A stretch of DNA of 8,538 bases from contig JBFWSL010000174.1 in NCBI GenBank assembly GCA_050248375.1, forward strand, positions 1 through 8,538, read 5' to 3'. The translations under genes were made by a program, and so were the position numbers. The notes beneath the pieces were generated by a model that was not told the origin of the DNA, searched no databases, and saw only the letters and a program-made list of their open reading frames with translations. This DNA comes from JAYZVT01 sp050248375. GTDB lineage: Bacteria > Pseudomonadota > Alphaproteobacteria > Rhizobiales > Methyloligellaceae. How positions within the stretch are numbered: the first letter of the stretch is position 1; the number at the start of each line of letters is the position of its first letter. Of the stretch, positions 1 through 8,538 are shown piece by piece.

Positions 1-2826
<2,826 letters not shown>

Positions 2827-2835
2827 GATGCCTGT

Positions 2836-2849
2836 ACGCCTTGAGGCGT
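2836..2849 (-). promoter_or_regulatory. Inverted repeat covering the uvrA ribosome-binding region
   Basis: ACGCCT-TG-AGGCGT is a near-perfect 14-bp palindrome located 10 to 23 bases upstream of the uvrA ATG. On the uvrA strand its inner part holds AAGG, the best purine-rich match to a Shine-Dalgarno sequence, about 12 bases from the start, alongside a weaker CAGG only 4 bases away. It could be a protein-binding site or a small hairpin that hides the ribosome-binding site. A chance occurrence is also possible. Confidence 0.35.
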
Positions 2850-2985
2850 GATCTGGCTTAGCCCGGGCGGGTGCGGCGCACAAGAGGACGCAAAGCCGCG
2901 CGCACAGCCTGTTGCGCGCCGGAACCGGCAGGCGGGGCAGGGTGTTACCCAAACGTCACGCAAATCCGCAGGTTCCTTGAGTTCC

Positions 2986-2991
2986 GGGGAG
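2986..2991 (+). promoter_or_regulatory. Ribosome-binding site that fixes the ku start
   Basis: GGGGAG lies 6 bases ahead of the ATG at 2998. It decides between this start and an in-frame ATG at 2848. The earlier start would add 50 residues with no Ku-like sequence and would place the Shine-Dalgarno inside the gene. Confidence 0.8.
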
Positions 2992-2997
2992 AAAATC

Positions 2998-3888
2998 ATG
3001 CCCGCACGCGCCTACTGGTCCGGCAATATCCGCCTCGCCCTCGTCAACATTCCCGTCCAGCTCTTCGCGGCCACCAGGTCGGGGCCTCAGGTGTCCTTCC
3101 ACCAGATCCACAAGCCCAGCGGCAAGCGCATCCGCTACCAGAAGGTGGTGCCCGGCATCGGTCCCGTGGACACCGACGATATCGTCAAGGGCTACGAGGT
3201 GGACAAGGGCCGCTACGTGCTGCTCAGCGACGGGGAACTGGACGACATCAGGCTCGAGGCCAGGAAGACCATCGACCTGGTGCAGTTCGTCAAGCGTGGC
3301 GAGATCGACCCGATCTATTTCGAGAAGCCCTATTTCGTCGCCCCGGACGAGGAGTCCGATGGCGAGGCCTATGTGGTGCTGCGCGACGCCCTGCGCAAGA
3401 CCGGCATGACCGGCATCGGGCAGATGGTGGTTCGGGGCAGGAGCCATCTGGTGGCGCTGAAGCCGTGCCACCAGGGGCTGGTGGCCGAGACCCTGCGCTA
3501 TGCCGACGAAATCCGCAAATCGCGGAGTTTTTTCGCCGGTGTGCCCGACATCGAGCCGGAGAAGGAACTGACCGACCTGGCGGAGGAACTGATCGGGCGC
3601 AAAGCGGGCAGGTTCGATCCGGACATATTCAAGGACAAGTATACCGAGGCCGTGCGGGAGCTGATCGACGCGCGGCTGGAAGACCGGGAGCCGGAGGAGA
3701 TCGAGGCGCAGCAGGCGGGCGCCCAGGTGATCGACCTGATGGAGGCGCTGAAGCGCAGCGTGAAGGGCAGAGGGCCGGCTTCCGGGACCTCGAAGGCTTC
3801 GAAGGCGAAATCCTCCGCGAAATCCGCCTCGAAATCCTCCGCGAGCAAGTCCTCCGGGAAGGGATCGAAAAAGAAGAAGGCGGCCTAG
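2998..3888 (+). CDS. ku: Ku, DNA-end-binding protein of non-homologous end joining
   Basis: This encodes bacterial Ku, which forms a homodimeric ring that threads onto double-strand break ends and recruits LigD. The protein is 296 residues, a normal length for the family. It opens with MPARAYWSGNIRLALVNIPV and LFAATRS, the hallmark start of the Ku beta-barrel. It continues with further family blocks: RIRYQKVVPGIG with VDTDDIVKGYE, PIYFEKPYFVAPD, and LVALKPCHQGLVAETLRYADEI. The core ends near residue 256. Residues 257-296 are a low-complexity tail of Ser, Lys and Ala ending in KKKKAA, comparable to the basic tails of some bacterial Ku proteins that bind DNA or let Ku slide inward. ligD follows after 15 bp, so the two are almost certainly co-transcribed. 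AGG arginine codons are frequent (5), unlike in uvrA. Confidence 0.96.
   Translation: MPARAYWSGNIRLALVNIPVQLFAATRSGPQVSFHQIHKPSGKRIRYQKVVPGIGPVDTDDIVKGYEVDKGRYVLLSDGELDDIRLEARKTIDLVQFVKRGEIDPIYFEKPYFVAPDEESDGEAYVVLRDALRKTGMTGIGQMVVRGRSHLVALKPCHQGLVAETLRYADEIRKSRSFFAGVPDIEPEKELTDLAEELIGRKAGRFDPDIFKDKYTEAVRELIDARLEDREPEEIEAQQAGAQVIDLMEALKRSVKGRGPASGTSKASKAKSSAKSASKSSASKSSGKGSKKKKAA
3789..3844 (+). repeat. Short internal direct repeats in the ku tail
   Basis: The segment coding for the Ser/Lys/Ala tail of Ku is built from small tandem units. A 9-nt unit, (C/T)TCGAAGGC, occurs twice in a row at 3789-3806 and encodes Ser-Lys-Ala steps. GAAATCCTCCGCGA occurs exactly at 3807-3820 and again at 3831-3844, a 24-nt period that keeps the frame. 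Such repeats can gain or lose whole units by replication slippage, so tail length may differ among relatives. Confidence 0.75.
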
Positions 3889-3903
3889 GCGAGCGGTAAC
3901 GGC

Positions 3904-6471
3904 ATGGTGGCGCAGGGCGGACAGCAGACACTGGCGGAATACAACCGCCGCCGCGACTTCCGCAGGACTCCCGAGCCAAAGGGCGCGCGCGGCCGCAAGG
4001 CCGGACACAGCTTCGTGGTGCAGAAGCACGCCGCGCGCAGGCTGCATTACGACTTCCGCCTCGAACTCGACGGCGTGCTGAAGAGCTGGGCGGTTACGAA
4101 AGGCCCGAGCCTAGACCCGTCCGACAAGCGTCTCGCCGTGCGCACCGAGGACCACCCGCTCGACTATGGCGGGTTCGAGGGGGTGATTCCGAAAGGCGAA
4201 TATGGCGGCGGCACGGTGATGCTGTGGGACCGCGGCACCTGGGAGCCCGACGGCGATCCGCATGAAGGCCTGAAGCAGGGCAAGCTGGCGTTCACGCTGC
4301 ATGGCGAGCGGATGAAAGGCGGCTGGGCGCTGATCCGCATGCGCTCGCGCAGGAAGGGCGACAGGGGCCGCGACAACTGGCTGCTGATCAAGGAGCGCGA
4401 CGCCGAGGCGAGCGACCATGGCGACGACCTGACCGGCGACGCGCGCACCAGCGTGGCCAGCGGGCGCAGCATGGAGCAGATCGCGCGAGGCAGCGACATC
4501 TGGCGGAGCGGCGATCCGGACGGCGGCGGCAGGGGAAAGGCCAGGGGCAAGGACGCCAGGGGCAGGGGAGCGGGAAAGACCGCCCGCGCTTCCCGGGGCC
4601 GCGTCAGGCTTCCCGCCTTCGCGCCGCCGCAACTGGCGACACTGGTGGACAGCGCCCCAACGGGAAAGGGCTGGCTGCATGAGGTGAAGTTCGACGGCTA
4701 CCGCGCCATCGCGTCCATCGGCGGCGGCGATGCGGTGATCCGCACGCGCAACGGCCTGGACTGGACGGACAGGTTTCCGGCGATAGCGGAGGCGCTGTCG
4801 AAGCTGGAGGTGGACTCCGCGCTGCTCGATGGCGAGATCGCGGTGGCGGACCGCAAGGGCCGCACCGACTTCGACGCGCTGCAGGAGGCGATTTCCAATG
4901 GCGGCGGCGGGGGCATGGGCTATTACCTGTTCGACCTGCTGGAGCTGGACGGAAAGCCGCTGCGATCGAGGCGGCTCGCCGAGCGCAAGAAGCGCCTGGC
5001 CGCGCTGCTGAAGGGTCAGCCGAAGGCGGGGCCGCTGTTCTATTCCGACCATATCGAGGGCAGGGGAGAGACCTTCTTCCGGCAGGCCTGCGACACGGAG
5101 CTGGAAGGCATAATCTGCAAGCGCGCCGACGCGCCCTACCGGTCCGGACGCACGAAAAGCTGGCTGAAGGTGAAGTGCGGCAAGGGCCAGGAGTTCGTCA
5201 TCATTGGCTGGCGGCCCTCGGCCAGGAAGGGGCGTCCTTTCTCCTCCCTTCTGCTCGGCCTGCGGGAAGGAGACGCCTTGCGCTATTGCGGCCGGGTGGG
5301 CAGCGGCTTCGGCGACGACGACTTCGACCGCGTATGGCCGGAACTGAAGTCCCGCGAGCGCAAGACGCCGCCCGCCGACGATGTGCCGGCGGAGGTGAAG
5401 CGCACGGCGCGCTTCGTCACGCCGGAGCTGGTGGCGGAGATCGCCTTCCGCGGCTGGACGCGGGCGGGCTATGTGCGCCAGGGCAGCTTCAAGGGATTGC
5501 GGCGCGACAAGCCGGCATCGGCTATCGTCAGGGAAACGCCGGCAAAGCCATCGGGCAGGACGGTGACAGTGAGCAAGGACGAGACAGGCGCCATGGAGAT
5601 CGAGGGCGTGCGGGTCACCCATCCGGACCGGGTGCTGTGGCCCTCGCAGGGCGTGACCAAGCGCGGCCTGATCGACCATTATCTGTCCGTGGCGGACGCC
5701 ATGCTGCCGCATCTCGCCGGCCGGCCGCTGTCGCTGGTGCGCTGTCCCGCGGGGCGGGGCGGCGAGTGCTTCTACCAGAAACATGCCAGCCCCGGCTTTC
5801 CGGACGCCTTCCATAGCGTGACCATCAGGGAAAAATCCGGCACGGGCGAGTATCTCCATATCGCCGACCGGGCCGGTCTGGTCGCGGCGGTGCAGATGGG
5901 CGTGCTGGAGCTGCACATCTGGGGCGCGCGGCGCGACAGGCTGGAGAAGCCGGACCGGCTGGTGTTCGACCTGGACCCCGACGAGGGACTCGATTTCGCC
6001 CGGGTGAAGGCGGCCGCTTCCGAAATGCGCCGGCGGCTTGCCGATCTCGGGCTGGAGAGCTTCCTGCTGGCCACCGGCGGCAAGGGCCTGCATGTGGTGG
6101 CGCCGCTGGAGCGGCGTCATGGCTGGGAAGAGCACAAGGACTTCGCCGAGGCGCTGGCGCGGCTGATGGCGGCGGACGATCCGCAGCGCTACACGGCGAC
6201 CATGTCCAAGGCGAAGCGCGAGGGCCGCATCTTCATCGACTATCTGCGCAACGAGCGGGGCGCCACGGCGATATGCCCCTTCTCCAGCCGGGCGCGGGAG
6301 GGCGCGCCGGTGGCTTTCCCCATTGCCTGGTCCGGTCTCGGCGGGCTGAAAGACGCCCGCTCCGTCCGCGTGGGCGAGGCGGCGGCGCGGCTGAAGAAGC
6401 TGAAGAGCGATCCCTGGAAAGGCTATTTCGAGGTCCGCCAGTCGCTGCCCCTGGAGCGGCTGAAAGATTAA
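3904..6471 (+). CDS. ligD: LigD, multifunctional end-joining ligase (PE-LIG-POL)
   Basis: ATP-dependent DNA ligase D (855 residues) processes and seals double-strand breaks together with Ku. The domain order is phosphoesterase, ligase, polymerase, as in Pseudomonas aeruginosa and unlike the mycobacterial POL-PE-LIG order. The 3'-phosphoesterase (about 10-200) keeps H42, H48, D50, R52, H84 and Y88, the same positions as I recall for the Pseudomonas enzyme. A Gly/Arg/Lys-rich linker spans about 203-235. The ligase has nucleotidyl-lysine motif KFDG (K262), FDLLELDG (343-350), EGIICKR (401-407) and WLKVK (K422, K424), followed by an OB-fold region to about 545. The primase-type polymerase (about 563-855) has FDLDPDE (D689, D691), GGKGLH (H730) and FIDYLRN (D779). 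All three sites look intact. The ATG is 15 bp after ku. Its Shine-Dalgarno is poor, suggesting translational coupling to ku. I counted 17 AGG arginine codons. Confidence 0.97.
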   Translation: MVAQGGQQTLAEYNRRRDFRRTPEPKGARGRKAGHSFVVQKHAARRLHYDFRLELDGVLKSWAVTKGPSLDPSDKRLAVRTEDHPLDYGGFEGVIPKGEYGGGTVMLWDRGTWEPDGDPHEGLKQGKLAFTLHGERMKGGWALIRMRSRRKGDRGRDNWLLIKERDAEASDHGDDLTGDARTSVASGRSMEQIARGSDIWRSGDPDGGGRGKARGKDARGRGAGKTARASRGRVRLPAFAPPQLATLVDSAPTGKGWLHEVKFDGYRAIASIGGGDAVIRTRNGLDWTDRFPAIAEALSKLEVDSALLDGEIAVADRKGRTDFDALQEAISNGGGGGMGYYLFDLLELDGKPLRSRRLAERKKRLAALLKGQPKAGPLFYSDHIEGRGETFFRQACDTELEGIICKRADAPYRSGRTKSWLKVKCGKGQEFVIIGWRPSARKGRPFSSLLLGLREGDALRYCGRVGSGFGDDDFDRVWPELKSRERKTPPADDVPAEVKRTARFVTPELVAEIAFRGWTRAGYVRQGSFKGLRRDKPASAIVRETPAKPSGRTVTVSKDETGAMEIEGVRVTHPDRVLWPSQGVTKRGLIDHYLSVADAMLPHLAGRPLSLVRCPAGRGGECFYQKHASPGFPDAFHSVTIREKSGTGEYLHIADRAGLVAAVQMGVLELHIWGARRDRLEKPDRLVFDLDPDEGLDFARVKAAASEMRRRLADLGLESFLLATGGKGLHVVAPLERRHGWEEHKDFAEALARLMAADDPQRYTATMSKAKREGRIFIDYLRNERGATAICPFSSRAREGAPVAFPIAWSGLGGLKDARSVRVGEAAARLKKLKSDPWKGYFEVRQSLPLERLKD

Positions 6472-6493
6472 TCCCGGTTCATCCCCGGTTCAT
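6472..6493 (+). promoter_or_regulatory. Tandem 11-mer containing a candidate LexA operator (GTTC-N7-GTTC)
   Basis: Immediately after the ligD stop codon, TCCCGGTTCAT is followed directly by CCCCGGTTCAT. The two copies place GTTC at 6477-6480 and 6488-6491 with exactly seven bases between. Established knowledge: alphaproteobacterial LexA binds the direct repeat GTTC-N7-GTTC. The site lies 8 bases upstream of a candidate -35 box and about 84 bases ahead of the caspase gene's start codon. A rough random expectation is about one such match in eight windows of this size per strand, so chance is not excluded. Its placement in a promoter region makes it notable. Confidence 0.45.
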
Positions 6494-6498
6494 TCTGC

Positions 6499-6526
6499 TT
6501 GTTGCACGCTCCCCGGCGTGGATAAT
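6499..6526 (+). promoter_or_regulatory. Candidate sigma-70-type promoter of the caspase gene
   Basis: TTGTTG (6499-6504) and GATAAT (6521-6526) are separated by 16 bases. The -10 matches TATAAT at five of six positions; the -35 keeps the TTG core. The spacer is occupied by CACGC/GCGTG arms (6505-6509 and 6516-6520). This would put transcription start near 6533 and a leader of about 40 bases. The match is modest, and the gene could also be transcribed from ku-ligD because no terminator is visible. Confidence 0.35.
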
Positions 6527-6561
6527 TCAGAATGGATACCTGCCCGGCTTGGCGATCGACT

Positions 6562-6567
6562 GGGGAG
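6562..6567 (+). promoter_or_regulatory. Ribosome-binding site of the caspase-like gene
   Basis: GGGGAG lies 7 bases ahead of the ATG at 6575. The same hexamer precedes ku. It supports the start that yields a clean signal peptide. Confidence 0.75.
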
Positions 6568-6574
6568 AGTGGAC

Positions 6575-8538
6575 ATGCCGAGACATTTCCGCAGTCTATT
6601 CCTTTCGGTCCTGGTGTTGCTCTGGAGCGCCGGTACGGCCATGGCCGAGAAGCGCGTTGCGCTGGTGGTCGGCAATTCTGCTTACGAGCATGCCGCCGAG
6701 CTTCCCAATCCCAGGAACGACGCCAGTGACATCGCCGCCAAGCTGGAGGAGCTGGGTTTCGAGGTGCATCGCGGGCTGGATCTCGAGCGGACAAAGTTCG
6801 AGGAGGTGGTCAGGGGGTTCCTGAAGTCGCTCAAAGACGCGGAAGCCGCGGTGTTTTATTACGCTGGCCATGGCTTCCAGCTCGGTGGCGAAAATTATCT
6901 CATTCCCGTGGACGCGAAGCTGGAAAGCGACGTTGACGTCGAATACGAGACCATCACGCTTGGAACCGCCGTGGCGGCGATGGAGCGTCAGGCGAAGGTG
7001 ACCGTGGTGTTCCTGGACGCCTGCCGCGACAACCCCCTGTCGGCAAATCTCGCTGCGAAGATGGGCGACCGGAGCGCCGCGCTGGCGCGCGGCTTCACGC
7101 GCGTCAATTCGGCCGTGGGCACCCTGATCGTGTTCTCGACGCAGCCCGGCAACGTCGCGGTGGACGGAGAGGGACGCAACAGCCCGTTCACGGCGGCGCT
7201 GGTCAGGCATATCGGCACTCCAGGTGTGGACGCGGCGCAGATGACCGTGGCGGTGCGCCGCGAGGTGTTGCAGGCCACCGACCAGAAGCAGGTGCCCTGG
7301 ACCCATTCCTCCCTTACCAGTCAGTTCTTTTTCAATCCCGGCGAGGCGGTCAAGCCGGGCGCCACTGCGGAGCTGGATGCGCGCGCGGCGGAGATCGACT
7401 TCTGGGAGCGGGTACGAACGAGCGGCAAGAAGGACCAGATCAAGGCCTACATGGATCGCTATCCGGGCGGCATGTTCATTGAACTTGCCAAGTTCCGGCT
7501 CGGGCTGATCGAGAGAGAAGCCGAGGCCGCGCCACCGCAAGACAAGGAGGAAAAGCGGGCGGGCGACGCAATCGCCGGGGTGCCAGTGACCGAGTGCGAC
7601 CGGCTGGCGGCGATACCATTCGACGACAACGGTGTAATGCCGGGAATAGGCCTGGCCGACCTTGATCAGGAGCGGGCGATACCTGCCTGCCGCAAGGCGG
7701 TGGCCCACTATCCGGAAGTGGACCGCTTCAAGGCCCAACTCGCCTACGGCTTGGTCAAGGGAGCTCGCTACAAGGAGTGGTTCGAAATCGTTCGCGGCTT
7801 GCATGAAAAGGGCTATCCCGCTGCCACCTGGGAGATCGGGAAAGCCTATGAAAATGGAGTGGCGGTTGAGAGCGCCGACTGGAACAAGGCCGTCGAGTTT
7901 TACGCGATGGCCGCGAACCGCGGGTATCCTGCGGCCGCCAGACGAATAGGCGAGCTTTACCGGGAAAGCGGTTATGGACTGCGCAAGGATTTGCAACAGG
8001 CCCGGAAATGGGAGCAAAAAAATGTCGAGCTCTTGCGGCCCCTTGCGGAAAGAGGCGTGCGTCTTGCGATGAATAATCTCGGTTACGCTTACGTCAACGG
8101 CAAGGGCGTACCGAAGAATCTTCACAAGGCGGCGGAGTGGTTCAGCAAGGCTGCGGAGACCGGTAGTCCCGATGGCTACAATAACCTCGGGTTCCTTTAC
8201 GAAAATGGCTTGGGCGTCCAACGCGATTTTGCCAAGGCGCGCGAACTCTACGAAAAGGGAGTCGGGCTGGGCAGTACACGCGCAGCGGATAACCTGGGGA
8301 TCATGTATTTCAAGGGACGCGGTGTTCGGGCAGACCCAATCAAGGCTGCGGAGTATCTTCAGCGCGGCGCCGAACTGGGAAATCCCAGTGCCATGTCGAA
8401 CCTTGCGTTCGCGATCGAAACCGGCCGCTTCCGGGGCCTGGGTCCAGTCGAGGCAGCGTACTGGTACCTCAAGCTCTTCGAGGGGACCGGGAAGCTTCCC
8501 GGCAATGAAATAAAGTCCGCAACCCGAAGAGAGGTTCT
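6575..8538 (+). CDS. Exported caspase-like (C14) protease with Sel1 repeats, C-terminus cut by window edge
   Basis: Predicted cysteine peptidase of the caspase p20 fold; substrate and role are unknown. The frame is open for 654 codons to the edge. Residues 1-24 form a signal peptide: a basic start, the hydrophobic run SLFLSVLVLLW and AMA before E25, so the mature protein should be periplasmic. The caspase domain (about 25-253) carries ALVVGNSAY, PNPRNDA, the histidine box YYAGHG (H99) and the cysteine box FLDACRDNP (C150), so the His/Cys dyad is intact. Residues 271-312 match a short helical repeat often found after such domains in rhizobia (pattern FWxxV...YxxxYPxGxF...AxxRL). A segment from 339 has CDRLAA and IPACRKAV, with C341 and C372 as a possible disulfide pair. 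About six Sel1-type repeats follow (417-640), the clearest at 499-606 (NLGYAYVNGKGV, NLGFLYENGLGV, NLGIMYFKGRGV). They probably form a protein-binding solenoid. Parts of its 3' half are visibly lower in GC than ligD. Confidence 0.9.
   Translation, partial: MPRHFRSLFLSVLVLLWSAGTAMAEKRVALVVGNSAYEHAAELPNPRNDASDIAAKLEELGFEVHRGLDLERTKFEEVVRGFLKSLKDAEAAVFYYAGHGFQLGGENYLIPVDAKLESDVDVEYETITLGTAVAAMERQAKVTVVFLDACRDNPLSANLAAKMGDRSAALARGFTRVNSAVGTLIVFSTQPGNVAVDGEGRNSPFTAALVRHIGTPGVDAAQMTVAVRREVLQATDQKQVPWTHSSLTSQFFFNPGEAVKPGATAELDARAAEIDFWERVRTSGKKDQIKAYMDRYPGGMFIELAKFRLGLIEREAEAAPPQDKEEKRAGDAIAGVPVTECDRLAAIPFDDNGVMPGIGLADLDQERAIPACRKAVAHYPEVDRFKAQLAYGLVKGARYKEWFEIVRGLHEKGYPAATWEIGKAYENGVAVESADWNKAVEFYAMAANRGYPAAARRIGELYRESGYGLRKDLQQARKWEQKNVELLRPLAERGVRLAMNNLGYAYVNGKGVPKNLHKAAEWFSKAAETGSPDGYNNLGFLYENGLGVQRDFAKARELYEKGVGLGSTRAADNLGIMYFKGRGVRADPIKAAEYLQRGAELGNPSAMSNLAFAIETGRFRGLGPVEAAYWYLKLFEGTGKLPGNEIKSATRREV

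Larger units (their letters stand above)
2827..2997. promoter_or_regulatory. Divergent uvrA/ku intergenic region
   Basis: This 171-bp stretch must carry the start signals for uvrA (leftward) and for ku-ligD (rightward). I see no convincing -35/-10 pair on either strand. Visible structure includes a 6-bp-arm palindrome near the uvrA start (2836-2849), GGCTTAGCC (2855-2863), GCCGG-AA-CCGGC (2918-2929) and a GTTC-N5-GTTC direct repeat (2972-2984). Bacterial ku-ligD promoters may depend on alternative sigma factors, so the lack of a housekeeping promoter is not itself informative. No alternative small gene is supported here. Confidence 0.5.

Noticed and set aside
2944..2958. Possible LexA box GTTA-N7-GTCA upstream of ku
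   Set aside because: It matches only five of the eight defining bases and is no better than expected by chance.
2848..2997. Upstream in-frame ATG that would lengthen Ku by 50 residues
   Set aside because: The added residues do not resemble Ku and would occupy most of the divergent promoter region. A good GGGGAG site points to 2998.
2956..4047. Open frame of 363 codons on the minus strand across ku and the start of ligD
   Set aside because: It spans two real genes and their gap in antisense, with a His/Leu/Gly/Ala-rich shadow composition.
4111..6135. Long open frame on the minus strand opposite ligD (674 codons)
   Set aside because: It is an antisense shadow of ligD, whose catalytic motifs are complete on the plus strand.
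6505..6520. Hairpin CACGC/GCGTG as a terminator for ligD
   Set aside because: The stem has only five pairs, no T-run follows, and it lies inside the spacer of a candidate promoter.
6596..8221. Long open frame on the minus strand opposite the caspase gene (541 codons)
   Set aside because: It has no recognisable domain or ribosome-binding site and mirrors a fully convincing plus-strand protein with signal peptide and catalytic dyad.

Overview
The window reads as a piece of a high-GC alphaproteobacterial chromosome, most likely Hyphomicrobiales. This rests on several points: strong G/C preference at third codon positions, a UvrA with the second Walker A written GVSGGGKST and a CPVSGF first zinc-finger half (both as I recall them from alphaproteobacterial UvrA), a two-gene Ku/LigD repair cassette, GC-rich palindromic elements of the kind common in rhizobia-like genomes, and a secreted caspase/Sel1 protein of a type frequent there. 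The genus cannot be named from the sequence alone.

Layout. Positions 1-2826 (minus strand) hold uvrA, complete at its N-terminus and cut by the left window edge about 65-70 residues before its expected end. A 171-bp divergent intergenic region (2827-2997) separates it from ku (2998-3888, plus), which is followed after 15 bp by ligD (3904-6471, plus). ku and ligD form the classical bacterial non-homologous end-joining pair: Ku binds the broken ends and recruits LigD, whose phosphoesterase, ligase and polymerase modules trim, fill and seal them. After a 103-bp gap, a gene for an exported caspase-like protease with C-terminal Sel1 repeats starts at 6575 and runs off the right edge. No gene-free stretch exceeds 300 bases. 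I saw no tRNA, rRNA, CRISPR array, insertion sequence or convincing intrinsic terminator.

Points that stand out. (1) uvrA contains an in-frame insert built from two GC-rich hairpins (about 2004-2094), which looks like a small palindromic mobile element translated as a linker just ahead of the first zinc-finger half. (2) The ligD-caspase gap contains GTTC-N7-GTTC (6477-6491), an exact match to the alphaproteobacterial LexA operator, just upstream of a possible promoter. This raises the possibility that the periplasmic caspase-like gene is SOS-controlled. (3) ku and ligD use the arginine codon AGG far more than uvrA, consistent with a separate origin for the end-joining cassette. The first two genes and ligD are firm calls. 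The regulatory elements and any functional link between the caspase and DNA repair are inference.
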